This document shows positions 46,508 through 55,785 of a stretch of 64,000 nucleotides of DNA, piece after piece (within the stretch, counting starts at the first letter, position 1; every line of letters begins with the position of its first letter). A program made the position numbers and the translations under genes. The DNA comes from Gammaproteobacteria bacterium. Its GTDB lineage: Bacteria; Pseudomonadota; Gammaproteobacteria; Eutrophobiales; Eutrophobiaceae. A model generated the notes under the pieces. That model had not been told where the DNA came from, did not search any database, and saw nothing but the letters and a program-made list of their open reading frames with translations. Where the stretch lies: contig JAURNY010000010.1 of the NCBI GenBank assembly GCA_030829955.1, positions 18,304 to 82,303 on the forward strand. The letters are read 5' to 3'.

Positions 46508-47284
46508 ATGATGCAAACAGGCCGATTACTGGCAATTACAAAATATTCGGTGCTTGAGGCACTGCGGGATCGTTTTCTACATTTGATTTTTGCCGGTTTC
46601 CTAATTTTTTTTCTCTCGTCGATTTTTGTAGGCGAATTGGCAATCACTGAAACACTCCAGACTCAGGTTTCTATCTTTGCTTTTTTACTCAGGCTTTTTT
46701 GTGTCTTTACATTAAGCTTGTTTGTCATTACTAGCATGATAAGACAGTTTAATGATAAAGGTTTTGAGTTGATCCTGTCTCAACCAATTCCAAGATATAT
46801 TTATTTGTTTGGAAAATTATTTGGCTATCTTGTGATAGCGATTTTTATGAGTTTCGCTTGTTTTGTCTGCTTATTAGCTTATGCAGATATGCTTTCTTCT
46901 GCAATGTGGTCTGTATCGCTCTTATGCGAGTTGCTATTGTTTCTTACGCTAAGTGTACTTTGTGTATTTACTCTAGAAAGCGTGACATTGGCATTCAGTG
47001 TGGTGATTGGTTTTTACGCTTTATCTCGATCTATTGAAATCATTCAGTTGATCAGTGATTCGCCTATACTCGAATCAGTTGACTTGAGTCATCGTTTTAT
47101 TGATTGGGGAATTGATATTCTGGCTTATGTGATTCCTTCCTTGCACCGTTTTACGCAAACTGAATGGCTTGCATATGGCATACAAGCTGATAGAGATTAT
47201 ATATATATATTGATACAAACCTTTATTTATACAATTCTGATTTTTTTAGCTGCGCTCTATGATCTTTATCGAAAAGAGTTATAA
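46508..47284 (+). CDS. ABC transporter permease (ABC-2/NosY-like)
   Basis: A 258-residue membrane protein with about six transmembrane helices (near residues 25-43, 57-82, 104-125, 133-155, 160-175 and 230-250). The cytoplasmic loop ITSMIRQFNDKGFELILSQP followed by PRYIYLFGKLFGYLV is the coupling-loop pattern of ABC-2 permeases such as NosY. It is the first gene of a four-gene plus-strand set whose last gene is the matching ATPase (48866). The substrate is unknown. Confidence 0.85.
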   Translation: MMQTGRLLAITKYSVLEALRDRFLHLIFAGFLIFFLSSIFVGELAITETLQTQVSIFAFLLRLFCVFTLSLFVITSMIRQFNDKGFELILSQPIPRYIYLFGKLFGYLVIAIFMSFACFVCLLAYADMLSSAMWSVSLLCELLLFLTLSVLCVFTLESVTLAFSVVIGFYALSRSIEIIQLISDSPILESVDLSHRFIDWGIDILAYVIPSLHRFTQTEWLAYGIQADRDYIYILIQTFIYTILIFLAALYDLYRKEL

Positions 47285-47295
47285 GCCACAGCATA

Positions 47296-48048
47296 ATGCA
47301 AAGCATATTTACTATAACCCGCCCGCTAAAAGATGTACCAAAAAGTGTGCGATTATTATTGTTGATAGCGTTTCTCTTGCAATGTCTCTGGCATTTCTAT
47401 TTTTCCAATCTGCAAATAACAAAACAGGAAATGCCATACCCACAACAATCAGATGTTTATCGCTTAATCAGTCTGGGTGACTCTATTAGCGCCGCACGCT
47501 TTGTGATGTTATGGGCACAGGCTTTTGATAATCAGCCAGGGCTCAGTTTGTCGCTTAAGGAACTCGATTATGCCAAGGTAGTTGAATGGTTAAACTTGGT
47601 GTTGGATCTGGATAGTAAAACACAATATCCATTATTAGCAGCAGCACGTTTTTACGCCGAGGTACAGGAACCGGCAAAACAGAGACAGATGATAGTATTT
47701 ATAAAGGCAGCCTTTTTGAAAGACCCTGATAGACGCTGGCGAGCAATGGCGCATGCTGTATATATTGCCAAACATCGTATAAAGGACATGTCGTTGGCGG
47801 TTGAATGTGCAAGGTTATTACGCTTGCATGCTACTGGTAAAAATGTACCTTATTGGGCAAAACAAATGGAATTTTTTGTATTGGAAGATATGGGAGAGTT
47901 GGGGGCAGCTAAAATACTGATAAGTGGATTACTTGAAAGTGGTGAACTCGATGATAAACATCAACAACAGTTTTTACGATCACGTTTAAAGGATATAGAA
48001 CAACGACAAAGTATGAATTCAACTATTGAGCAGCTTTCTATTCCATAA
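47296..48048 (+). CDS. Membrane-anchored helical protein of the pseudopilin/ABC cluster
   Basis: A 250-residue protein with one N-terminal transmembrane helix (about residues 18-38, LLLLIAFLLQCLWHFYF) and a periplasmic, helix-rich region resembling degenerate TPR units (for example KVVEWLNLVLDLDSKTQYPL and YAEVQEPAKQRQMIVFIKAA). No named family was recognised. It starts 11 bases after the ABC permease and ends before the pseudopilin gene, so the three are probably one transcript. A scaffolding role between permease and pseudopilin is inference only. Confidence 0.78.
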   Translation: MQSIFTITRPLKDVPKSVRLLLLIAFLLQCLWHFYFSNLQITKQEMPYPQQSDVYRLISLGDSISAARFVMLWAQAFDNQPGLSLSLKELDYAKVVEWLNLVLDLDSKTQYPLLAAARFYAEVQEPAKQRQMIVFIKAAFLKDPDRRWRAMAHAVYIAKHRIKDMSLAVECARLLRLHATGKNVPYWAKQMEFFVLEDMGELGAAKILISGLLESGELDDKHQQQFLRSRLKDIEQRQSMNSTIEQLSIP

Positions 48049-48086
48049 GTTTTATTATGATTACCTTCGTTCAATGGAGAATAATA

Positions 48087-48836
48087 ATGAGAACTAATAA
48101 ACAACAAGGTTTCACATTGGTAGAAATAGCTATCGTGTTGGTGATTATTGGTTTGCTGCTTGGCAGTATTCTTAAAGGGCAGGAATTAATTAACAGTGCC
48201 AGAGTGAGAAACCTTGCTTTACAAAACTCAAGTATTCAGGAGGCATACTATAATTTTATAGACCGATATCATCAGGTGCCTGGTGATTGGCAACAGGATC
48301 TTGCGACAGCGGAGATAGGTGCCGCAATTAACTTGCCTGCTGATCATAATGATACTGAAGGTAACGGTAGAATTGATCATGATATTGAAGAAGCTACTGC
48401 AGTTTGGGAACAATTAGCTAAAGCGCAGTTTCTGAGTGGTGATTTTGCTCCTGCTGTTGCAACCCCCGAGGATGCAGTAACTTATGCAATCAACGCTCCT
48501 GCAAATGTTTTTAATGGTGCATTATTCCTTACGCAAAATGATGGTTACAACCTGAACCCGTCAGTTAGATTGAACCTGCACATGGGTCAAAATATTCCTG
48601 TCAATATTGCTCGAGAACTGGATGTGAAAGTTGATGATAGTTTGCCTAACTCAGGTTTGCTTCGATTAACGCGTGATCCAACGACTGCCCAAGCAATATT
48701 GAATACACTAACTGACCAAAATCTTGCATGTACTACAGATGCTGCTAACAGTGGTGCCGATGGTACTGAAATTGCCACAGATATATATGATATTGCTGGT
48801 GATGAACAAGATTGTGGTTTGGTATTCATTTACTAA
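48087..48836 (+). CDS. Type IV pilin-like pseudopilin
   Basis: A 249-residue protein with a class III signal sequence: short basic leader MRTNKQQG, cleavage expected between Gly8 and Phe9, Glu at position 5 of the mature protein, then the hydrophobic helix FTLVEIAIVLVIIGLLLGSI. The start at 48087 is set by this leader and a GGAGA ribosome site (48076-48080); a longer frame exists upstream. The globular part includes IQEAYYNFIDRYHQVPGDW, and two Cys near the C-terminus could form a disulfide loop. No prepilin peptidase or pilus motor gene is in the window. Confidence 0.9.
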   Translation: MRTNKQQGFTLVEIAIVLVIIGLLLGSILKGQELINSARVRNLALQNSSIQEAYYNFIDRYHQVPGDWQQDLATAEIGAAINLPADHNDTEGNGRIDHDIEEATAVWEQLAKAQFLSGDFAPAVATPEDAVTYAINAPANVFNGALFLTQNDGYNLNPSVRLNLHMGQNIPVNIARELDVKVDDSLPNSGLLRLTRDPTTAQAILNTLTDQNLACTTDAANSGADGTEIATDIYDIAGDEQDCGLVFIY

Positions 48837-48865
48837 GATTTATTGAAATGCCCTTTTGTTAATTT

Positions 48866-49591
48866 ATGAATGAAACTGCCTTAAACATTGATCGTCTTGC
48901 TAAGTCGTATGGCAACAATATGGTTCTCAATGACATTTCATTTTCGATAAACCCGGGTGAATCTGTCGGTCTTGTCGGCGTCAACGGTGCCGGGAAATCA
49001 ACCTTAATAAAATGTTTGCTGGATTTTGTTGCGTTTAGAACCGGTGACATCAAGATTTTTGATGAATCAAATCATGCTTATCAATCCAGACGTAAATTAG
49101 CATTTTTGCCCGAAAAGTTTTTACCGCCACATTATCTTACAGGTCAAAGTTTCCTGAATTACATGTCCGAGCTGTATGAGTTAAGTGTTAGTCCGCAAGC
49201 AATAGAAACAATATTTAAAAATCTTGATTTGGATTTATCTGCGCTGAATAAACCGGTAAGACAGTTCTCGAAAGGAATGGCGCAGAAGCTGGGTCTGGCA
49301 GCCTGTTTTCTAAGTGATAGAGACATGTTTATTCTGGATGAGCCAATGAGTGGTCTGGATCCTAAGGCTAGCGCATATCTAAAAGAGTATCTATTGAAGT
49401 TAAAATCAACAGGTAAAACAATTTTTTTTAGCACGCATCTTTTGAATGATGTAGAAAGCCTATGCGACCGCATTATTATTTTGCATCAGGGACGAATATT
49501 TTTTGATGGTTCAACATATGATTGTTGCCAGCATTTTGGTAAGGATAATCTTGAGCAAGCATATCTGGCCTGTGTTACTTCTGGGGTGTAA
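48866..49591 (+). CDS. ABC transporter ATP-binding protein
   Basis: A 241-residue ATPase of the CcmA/NosF type. Walker A is VGVNGAGKSTLIKCLLDF, the signature is RQFSKGMAQKLGLAACFLSD (FSKGM in place of LSGGQ, common in this subgroup), Walker B is MFILDEPMSGLDP and the switch His is in FFSTHLLNDVE. It closes the four-gene set that began with the ABC-2 permease at 46508, with the pseudopilin gene between them. It is convergent with the TerB-like gene. Confidence 0.92.
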   Translation: MNETALNIDRLAKSYGNNMVLNDISFSINPGESVGLVGVNGAGKSTLIKCLLDFVAFRTGDIKIFDESNHAYQSRRKLAFLPEKFLPPHYLTGQSFLNYMSELYELSVSPQAIETIFKNLDLDLSALNKPVRQFSKGMAQKLGLAACFLSDRDMFILDEPMSGLDPKASAYLKEYLLKLKSTGKTIFFSTHLLNDVESLCDRIIILHQGRIFFDGSTYDCCQHFGKDNLEQAYLACVTSGV

Positions 49592-49638
49592 AGTTTACTT
49601 TGCTGCAATATTGACAAATTTTGGGCAACTAAAATATT

Positions 49639-49653
49639 TGCAATAATATTGCA
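49639..49653. terminator. Small inverted repeat between convergent genes
   Basis: TGCAAT and ATTGCA surround three bases between the ABC ATPase gene and the convergent TerB-like gene. The stem is short and AT-rich, and no strong T-run follows on either strand, so a bidirectional terminator is only a weak possibility. Confidence 0.25.
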
Positions 49654-49683
49654 TGGCTAATGTCTTAACAGGCATGTAGAGAC

Positions 49684-50136
49684 CTAGACTTCATTGCTTG
49701 CTATATGTTTTGCCTTGATATAGTCGGTGTGAGAAATATAGAGTAAATCCGATATTTTGCGGATATGATATTCCTCATATTTATCCAGTTCATTATCAGC
49801 AAACGCCACACGCCATAAATTCTCAACAATCTTAACGCGTTGCTCCATGTTAAGTGTATCTGTGAGTAAACGGGTAAATTCATGCAATGATATAGTCTCT
49901 TTGAGTTCTTGCTGTGCTATAGCGATTAACTCATCCATATTATCATCTACAAGATCAAACTCTGATTTAAGTAATTGAGTCATCATATCTTTCTCATGAT
50001 CATGAAAATAACCATCAGCTATCGCAATCTCCAGCATCAATATTGCACTTGCTAGCTCCAGCGTCAGTGTTTGCTGATTGGCGGTTTCCTGATTGCCTAA
50101 TAACTCTTCAAAATATTTAGTAAATGTTTTTATCAT
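49684..50136 (-). CDS. TerB-family protein
   Basis: A 150-residue all-helical protein with the TerB layout: ILMLEIAIADGYFHDHEKDM supplies the acidic metal-binding helix pair in the first half, and LWRVAFADNELDKYEEYHIR repeats it in the second half. TerB-like proteins occur in tellurite-resistance loci and in many stand-alone contexts of unknown role; no other ter gene is nearby. It is two bases downstream of hspQ on the same strand and probably cotranscribed. Confidence 0.85.
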   Translation of the reverse strand: MIKTFTKYFEELLGNQETANQQTLTLELASAILMLEIAIADGYFHDHEKDMMTQLLKSEFDLVDDNMDELIAIAQQELKETISLHEFTRLLTDTLNMEQRVKIVENLWRVAFADNELDKYEEYHIRKISDLLYISHTDYIKAKHIASNEV

Positions 50137-50138
50137 GA

Positions 50139-50450
50139 TTAATTACTACTATAAATACGCCAGTAACGACCTTCAAAAAAGTCGCTGAAATAGTTTTCCA
50201 GCATAGGGTGATCGATCGGTAACTCTTCAATGGTTTCTTCCAGATTACACTCTGCGACGTAGGTTTCATGTTCTGCCTTGTCTACTAATACCTTATACCA
50301 TGGCTCGTCTTTGGGCGGTTGTGAAGTGGCGACCATGGCGTACCATTCTTCTGTGCCATAAAATTCAGGATCCACATCATAGATAACACCGCGATAATCG
50401 AAACGTCGATGATGTACAATTTGTCCGATGTCAAACTTTGCCTGTTTCAT
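50139..50450 (-). CDS. hspQ: Heat shock protein HspQ (YccV)
   Basis: A YccV-domain protein; in enterics HspQ acts as a specificity factor for Lon and was described as a hemimethylated-DNA binder. The start at 50450 gives 103 residues beginning MKQAKFDIGQIVHHRRFDYR, which matches the family length; an ATG at 50486 would add 12 residues not typical of the family. Conserved are GVIYDVDPEFYGTEEWY, PWYKVLVD and TYVAECNLE. Neither start has a strong ribosome site. It is followed by the TerB-like gene. Confidence 0.88.
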   Translation of the reverse strand: MKQAKFDIGQIVHHRRFDYRGVIYDVDPEFYGTEEWYAMVATSQPPKDEPWYKVLVDKAEHETYVAECNLEETIEELPIDHPMLENYFSDFFEGRYWRIYSSN

Positions 50451-50530
50451 GTTGTTGGAAAATAAATTAAGTATAATTTCAGTCATGATAACAAAAGCCT
50501 TATTGATATATAACTCACAACATAACTGTT

Positions 50531-51874
50531 ATGTCTAAATCCCTGATAGAACGTGACCTGGCTGTACTATGGCATCCATGCACGCAGATGAAGGATCATG
50601 AGTCTATTCCTATGATTCCTATTAAAAGCGGACAAGGTGTTTACCTTGAAGACTTTGATGGCAATCGCTATATCGATGCAATAAGTTCGTGGTGGGTCAA
50701 TCTGTTTGGTCATGCGAACCCCACGATTAATCAGGCAATTCAATATCAAATGCAAGAACTTGAGCATGTGATGTTGGCTGGTTTTACCCACGAGCCGGTT
50801 ATTAATTTGTCTGAACGACTTGTGTCTTTAACGCCCCCGGGTTTATCCAGATGTTTTTATGCAGACAATGGTTCATCTGCAATCGAAGTCGCATTAAAGA
50901 TGAGCTACCACTATTGGTTGAATAAAGGACAGCCTGAGAAGAAACGGTTTATTACTCTGGACAATAGTTATCATGGCGAAACCTTGGGCGCTTTGGCGGT
51001 TGGTAATGTCGCATTATATAGAGATACCTATGGGCCATTGATGATGGAGACAATCGTTGCGCCTAGCCCGGATTGTTATTTAAGAAATGAAAATGATGAT
51101 TGGGAAACGCACAGTCGTAAAATGTTTAAACATATGCTCGACTTGATTGAGAAACATGCAGACGAAGTTGCCGCGGTTGTTATTGAGCCATTAGTACAAT
51201 GTGCGGGTTACATGCGTATGTACCACTCTGTTTATCTAATGTTATTAAGAGAAGCATGTGATCATTACAATATTCATTTAATTGCCGATGAGATCGCTGT
51301 TGGTTTCGGTCGTACAGGCACTATGTTCGCCTGTGAACAGGGTAACATTTCACCTGACTTTATGTGTCTATCAAAAGGACTCACAGCAGGTTATTTACCT
51401 CTATCAGTCACATTAACCAAAGATGAGATTTATTCAGCATTTTATGATGATTACATCAAGCTCAATGCCTTTTTACATTCACATAGTTATACCGGCAATC
51501 CTATCGCCTGTGCGGTTGCAAATGCATCATTGGATATTTTTTCCAGTAACAACGTCATAGAAACGAATCAGGAGTTAATCGGATATATTAAAAAGTGTAG
51601 TGATTATATCGCCAATCATCCGCATGTTGCTGAAGTCAGGCAACACGGCATGATACTCGCTATAGAAATGGTGAAAGACAAACAAACAAAAACAGCTTAT
51701 TCATGGCAAGAGCGACGTGGACTTAGGGTGTATGAATATTCTTTATCACAAGGCGTATTGTTGAGACCATTGGGCAATGTGATTTACTTTATGCCACCTT
51801 ATGTCATTAACAAACAACAAATTGAAAAAGTACTAACTGTTGCTGAAGCAGGTATCTCAATAGCAACATCATAA
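50531..51874 (+). CDS. bioA: Adenosylmethionine-8-amino-7-oxononanoate aminotransferase BioA
   Basis: Pyridoxal-phosphate enzyme of biotin synthesis that uses S-adenosylmethionine as amino donor. Visible are the N-terminal VLWHPCTQMKDHE, the YADNGSSAIEVALKMSYHYW phosphate-binding region, LIADEIAVGFGRTG with Asp253, and the Schiff-base Lys282 in CLSKGLTAGYLP. The 447-residue length is slightly above E. coli. No other bio gene is adjacent; rsmE follows after two bases. Confidence 0.95.
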   Translation: MSKSLIERDLAVLWHPCTQMKDHESIPMIPIKSGQGVYLEDFDGNRYIDAISSWWVNLFGHANPTINQAIQYQMQELEHVMLAGFTHEPVINLSERLVSLTPPGLSRCFYADNGSSAIEVALKMSYHYWLNKGQPEKKRFITLDNSYHGETLGALAVGNVALYRDTYGPLMMETIVAPSPDCYLRNENDDWETHSRKMFKHMLDLIEKHADEVAAVVIEPLVQCAGYMRMYHSVYLMLLREACDHYNIHLIADEIAVGFGRTGTMFACEQGNISPDFMCLSKGLTAGYLPLSVTLTKDEIYSAFYDDYIKLNAFLHSHSYTGNPIACAVANASLDIFSSNNVIETNQELIGYIKKCSDYIANHPHVAEVRQHGMILAIEMVKDKQTKTAYSWQERRGLRVYEYSLSQGVLLRPLGNVIYFMPPYVINKQQIEKVLTVAEAGISIATS

Positions 51875-51876
51875 TT

Positions 51877-52605
51877 ATGCGTATAAGCAGACTATATATT
51901 GACCGGGCATTGCAGTTGAATGATGAGATTCAACTTGATAAGGAACAGTCGCATTATCTTGCCACAGTATTACGATTACGCGTAGGCGACAGTGTCTGTT
52001 TATTCAATGGTGAAGATGCTGAGTATTTTGCCGAGATTTTCAGTATTAGTAAGAAACAAACGATATTAGTTGTAAATAATAAACAGGAACGTCACCGTGA
52101 ATCACCGTTGATTATTACCATAGGTATCGGCGTCTCTCGCGGCCAACATATGGATTTTGCAATTCAAAAAGTAGTGGAACTAGGCGTAAGTAACATTGTA
52201 CCCGTCATGACTGAATTCAGTAATGTGAAACTTCAAGTGGATAGACTGGAGAATAAATTACAACATTGGCAACAAATTATTATTAATGCCTGTGAACAGA
52301 GTCAACGAACACGCGTCCCCTCATTATCAGCACCATTAATGTTCAATGACTTTGTTGTGGACCAATCAGCAGACATAAAATTAATCTTTCATCCAGTGGC
52401 AGAGCATGGTTTACATTCTATTCAAAGCCAACCCGCCACAGTGTGTCTACTATTAGGCTCTGAAGGAGGTTTTAGTGATACCGAAGTAAACTTAGCCCGC
52501 CAAAATGGATTCCGGCTGGTACAATCCGGACCTAGAATATTGCGTGCTGAGACGGCAGTCGTTACGGCGATGACTCTGTGCCAATACCAATGGGGCGACT
52601 TGTAG
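51877..52605 (+). CDS. rsmE: 16S rRNA (uracil-1498-N3)-methyltransferase RsmE
   Basis: SPOUT-class enzyme that methylates U1498 of 16S rRNA. It has an N-terminal PUA-like domain (LDKEQSHYLATVLRLRVGD) and a C-terminal knotted domain with the SAM-binding signature CLLLGSEGGFSDTEVNLARQ and GPRILRAETAVVTAM. The 242-residue length is usual. It lies between bioA and gshA; an association of rsmE with glutathione synthesis genes is common in proteobacteria. Confidence 0.95.
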   Translation: MRISRLYIDRALQLNDEIQLDKEQSHYLATVLRLRVGDSVCLFNGEDAEYFAEIFSISKKQTILVVNNKQERHRESPLIITIGIGVSRGQHMDFAIQKVVELGVSNIVPVMTEFSNVKLQVDRLENKLQHWQQIIINACEQSQRTRVPSLSAPLMFNDFVVDQSADIKLIFHPVAEHGLHSIQSQPATVCLLLGSEGGFSDTEVNLARQNGFRLVQSGPRILRAETAVVTAMTLCQYQWGDL

Positions 52606-52647
52606 ATATTGATATGTAGCTAAAACCGCTGCTCGAGGAAAGACTCA

Positions 52648-53937
52648 ATGAAGGATACATCAGTACCACACCTAACTACTGCTTTAACAGGCCCATTCCA
52701 GAAACTGGAGCAGGCCATATTAGATAATCAGGTTGAGATAGAATCCTGGTTTCGATCCTCATGGCGGGATCTGCAGTCACCTTTTTATGCCTCTGTTGAT
52801 TTACGTAATGCTGGATACAAGATCGCTCCTGTCGATACCAATTTATTTCCTGCTGGTTTTAATAATCTTAATCCAACATTCGATTCTTTAAGCATTCAGG
52901 CTGTGCAAACCGCTATTGAACATATGGATGTTTCTGTAGATAACATTCTTATCATTCCGGAAAACCATACACGTAACATGTTTTATCTGGAAAATGTTTA
53001 TGCCTTAAAAACACTTATTGAAAAAGCAGGGTTTTCGACACGTATAGGCACTTTATTGGAAGAAGTCGATTCCCTAACGAATATTGATTTGCCTTCAGGT
53101 AATGCTCTTACTCTGGAATCGGTTAAGCGTAATGGGAGTCGTATTGGTATAGATGACTTTGATCCTGATTTAGTGCTTCTAAATAATGATTTGGCAGCTG
53201 GCTGTCCTGACATATTGCAAGGTATTGAACAAATTATTACACCACCCATGGCTTTGGGTTGGTCAACGCGTTTAAAGTCCACTCATTTTGGTTTTTATCA
53301 GCAGTTAGCGCAGGAACTGGCAAGTGTTATTGGTATTGATCCCTGGTTGTTGGACCCCATGTTTCGAAATTGTGGTGAAGTTGATTTTATGAAACGCGAG
53401 GGACTGGATTGTCTTTCAAAAAATGTCAATGTCTTACTCGAAGCAATCAAACAAAAATATGAAGAACATGATGTGGACTGTAAGCCGTTTGTCATGGTGA
53501 AAGCTGATGCCGGCACCTATGGTATGGGTGTCATGACAGTTTATGATGTTGCAGACATCACCGAACTTAATCGTAAGGAACGTACCAAGATGTCCATAAC
53601 CAAGGAAGGTCAAAAGGTAAGTAAAGTAATTATTCAAGAAGGTGTATATACACATGAAACCTGGGGCAATGAAAATACAGTCGCTGAACCGGTTGTATAT
53701 ATGATTGATCATCAGGTGGTTGGTGGTTTTTATCGTGTCCATGAAAAACGCTCCAGTAGTCAAAACCTGAATGCGCCAGGCATGCGTTTTGAGCCACTGG
53801 CATTTGACGATTGTTGTAACAAACCGGATCCAACAGGTGATTTGGATTGTCACCCTAATCGTTTTTATACTTATGGTGTGATTGCAAGACTGGCATTACT
53901 TGCTGCAGCAAGGGAAATGCAGGTTGTAAAAAGCTAA
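52648..53937 (+). CDS. gshA: Glutamate-cysteine ligase, ferrooxidans type
   Basis: First enzyme of glutathione synthesis, of the non-enteric class described for Acidithiobacillus ferrooxidans (TIGR02049). The 429-residue protein has the SVDLRNAGYKIAPVDTNLFP and NNLNPTFDSLS segments and an ATP-grasp-like C-terminal half with MVKADAGTYGMGVMTV and FYRVHEKRSSSQNLNAPG. It is unrelated in sequence to E. coli GshA. An AGGAAAG ribosome site precedes the ATG. It converges on the response-regulator gene with a 4-base overlap. gshB is not in the window. Confidence 0.92.
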   Translation: MKDTSVPHLTTALTGPFQKLEQAILDNQVEIESWFRSSWRDLQSPFYASVDLRNAGYKIAPVDTNLFPAGFNNLNPTFDSLSIQAVQTAIEHMDVSVDNILIIPENHTRNMFYLENVYALKTLIEKAGFSTRIGTLLEEVDSLTNIDLPSGNALTLESVKRNGSRIGIDDFDPDLVLLNNDLAAGCPDILQGIEQIITPPMALGWSTRLKSTHFGFYQQLAQELASVIGIDPWLLDPMFRNCGEVDFMKREGLDCLSKNVNVLLEAIKQKYEEHDVDCKPFVMVKADAGTYGMGVMTVYDVADITELNRKERTKMSITKEGQKVSKVIIQEGVYTHETWGNENTVAEPVVYMIDHQVVGGFYRVHEKRSSSQNLNAPGMRFEPLAFDDCCNKPDPTGDLDCHPNRFYTYGVIARLALLAAAREMQVVKS

Positions 53938-54671
53938 CTGTGTGTTAATTCATAAAGTAAGGCTTTGATCTCGGTTAGATGTCGGCGACTGATTGGAAGT
54001 TGATCATCTAATCCATTTAACTTTATGCAGTGTTGGCCATTGTCATTTTTGCATAATGCATGAATCTGTTTCTTCGCGACCAATGTATTGCGGTGGATAC
54101 GTATAAAACTCTCTGAAAATGCTTCTTCAAGCGTAGTGAGGGCGTCATCAAGTATCACTTGTCCATCTGACTTGGTGGCCGTTATATATTTCTGTTCTGC
54201 CTTAAAATAATAAATATCCTTAATCGGGATAAGTTGTATTTCACCATTGAACATGGCACTGACATGAGTGCGTTGTTGTTTGTTGGATTGATTGACAAAA
54301 GTTAATGCGTTATTACTGATTCGTTCAGCCCGTTTAAGTGCAGTTTGTAAACGTTCTTTGCGAATTGGCTTTAATAAATAGTCGATCGCATTAGCATCAA
54401 ATGCACTAAGTGCGTGATCCTGATATGCAGTTGTGAAAATTATCGCAGGAGGGTTATCAAGTTTCAGTACATGTGTGGCAAGTTCCAGTCCATCCATGCG
54501 TGGCATACGAATATCCAGCAACAACAAATCAATATGTTCACTTTGTAGTATAGCTAGTGTCTCAATGCCATCTGCGGCCTGCATCAATGCATAATGTTGA
54601 TCAATTTCCTGCACTAAATAATATAAGCGCTCTCTGGCCAATGGTTCATCATCAACAATCAGTATTTTCAT
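53934..54671 (-). CDS. algR: LytTR response regulator (AlgR-like)
   Basis: A 245-residue regulator with a receiver domain (about 1-120; acidic pocket Asp7, Asp8, phospho-acceptor Asp53 in LLLDIRMPRMDG, Lys in YLLKPIRKERL) and a C-terminal LytTR DNA-binding domain (about 145-240; YYFKAEQKYITATKSDGQVI and FIRIHRNTLVAKKQI). The kinase gene overlaps it by four bases. In Pseudomonas AlgR controls alginate and type IV pili; target genes here are unknown. A pseudopilin cluster lies about 4 kb away. Confidence 0.9.
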   Translation of the reverse strand: MKILIVDDEPLARERLYYLVQEIDQHYALMQAADGIETLAILQSEHIDLLLLDIRMPRMDGLELATHVLKLDNPPAIIFTTAYQDHALSAFDANAIDYLLKPIRKERLQTALKRAERISNNALTFVNQSNKQQRTHVSAMFNGEIQLIPIKDIYYFKAEQKYITATKSDGQVILDDALTTLEEAFSESFIRIHRNTLVAKKQIHALCKNDNGQHCIKLNGLDDQLPISRRHLTEIKALLYELTHS

Positions 54672-55747
54672 TTTGTTTGATATGGAAATGACAAGGTCAC
54701 AATGTATTGATTATTTTCTTCAATGGTAGTTAGACGACTGGCATCATCATACAAATTCATCAAACGTTGACGAATGTTTTCTAATGCTTGTTGATTGCCT
54801 TCATGGTGATCGGGCGCACTATCTTTGGGTATAGGATTGGTAATATCAAATTTCACCCGTTCTTTTTCTAGTTTGCCAACAATACTAATTGTGCCGCCTT
54901 CGGCGAGATGTTCAATACCATGATAGATACTGTTTTCTATTAACGGTTGAATGCATAGAGGTAATATCAGCGTATTGTCAGGAATGGTGTCTATATCCCA
55001 CTTAACGTGCAAACGATCCTGCAAGCGGTGCGATTCTATTCGTAGATAAAGTCGACATACTTGCCATTCCTCACTAATGGGATAAAGGTTTCCGAATTCT
55101 AGCAAACTGGCACGAAATAATTCCGCCAGATCTTCTACTGCCTCCTCAGCCTGTTTAGGTGCAGATCGAGTCAGGCTGGCAATGGTATTCATACAATTAA
55201 AAAGGAAATGGGGACGTATTCTGGATTGAAGCGCCTGCAGTCGTGATGCTGCTACATTTTCAATATTCTTTCGCCACTCATGTTGTAAATATAAATAACG
55301 CAGTAATACACCACCTAATATAGCGGCGATACCTAATGCGCGAATCATAAATATCTTGTGTGTGTAAGAAATAGAACTTAATCCATAAGGGCTGGAAAAT
55401 AAAACCTGCCATGCGAGTTCGCTGATGATGAATGTCACCAGCAGGATAATTAGGAAACTAAAAATAATAGCATTACGTATAGATTGTTGATTAAGTATGC
55501 CTTTGCTAATACAGAGTAAACCGATACAGCTTAAGGCTATCCATTGAACCGACAGGGAATTTAATGCCAGATCATAGATAAAAGACTGGCTGAGTAATAT
55601 TTGATTTAAAGATAACAAAATGGCGAGTAATTCCGCGCTCAATATCACAACAAATAGTACGCGCACACTGCAAAAATCCGGCAGAAACGGTTTCGAACTG
55701 TTTTTATCAGAATCAGTCATCGGAAACACGCGATTTGAACGCAGCAT
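54668..55747 (-). CDS. algZ: AlgZ/FimS-like sensor histidine kinase
   Basis: A 359-residue membrane sensor with about four transmembrane helices (residues 28-50, 65-82, 92-117 and 133-150). A His_kinase domain of the LytS/AlgZ type follows: the phospho-acceptor His180 is in [17 protein letters not shown], and the ATP-binding N-box is [19 protein letters not shown]. An ATG at 55720 is an alternative start. It is divergent from argH, as in Pseudomonas, and overlaps the regulator gene downstream. Confidence 0.9.
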   Translation of the reverse strand: MLRSNRVFPMTDSDKNSSKPFLPDFCSVRVLFVVILSAELLAILLSLNQILLSQSFIYDLALNSLSVQWIALSCIGLLCISKGILNQQSIRNAIIFSFLIILLVTFIISELAWQVLFSSPYGLSSISYTHKIFMIRALGIAAILGGVLLRYLYLQHEWRKNIENVAASRLQALQSRIRPHFLFNCMNTIASLTRSAPKQAEEAVEDLAELFRASLLEFGNLYPISEEWQVCRLYLRIESHRLQDRLHVKWDIDTIPDNTLILPLCIQPLIENSIYHGIEHLAEGGTISIVGKLEKERVKFDITNPIPKDSAPDHHEGNQQALENIRQRLMNLYDDASRLTTIEENNQYIVTLSFPYQTK

Positions 55748-55751
55748 ACGT

Positions 55752-55757
55752 TATAAT
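55752..55757 (+). promoter_or_regulatory. Candidate -10 element of argH
   Basis: A perfect TATAAT lies 28 bases before the argH ATG, in the short gap between the divergent algZ and argH genes. No good -35 hexamer lies 16-18 bases upstream (the best, TTGAAC at 55735, is only 11 bases away), so the promoter may depend on an activator or the match may be chance. Confidence 0.35.
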
Positions 55758-55785
55758 GTGCAAAAAATTAATAGTGAACAAGTTT

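Noticed and set aside
53434..53853. A 139-residue minus-strand frame opposite gshA
   Set aside because: Antisense shadow of a conserved gene, rich in Ile/His/Thr and without recognisable features.
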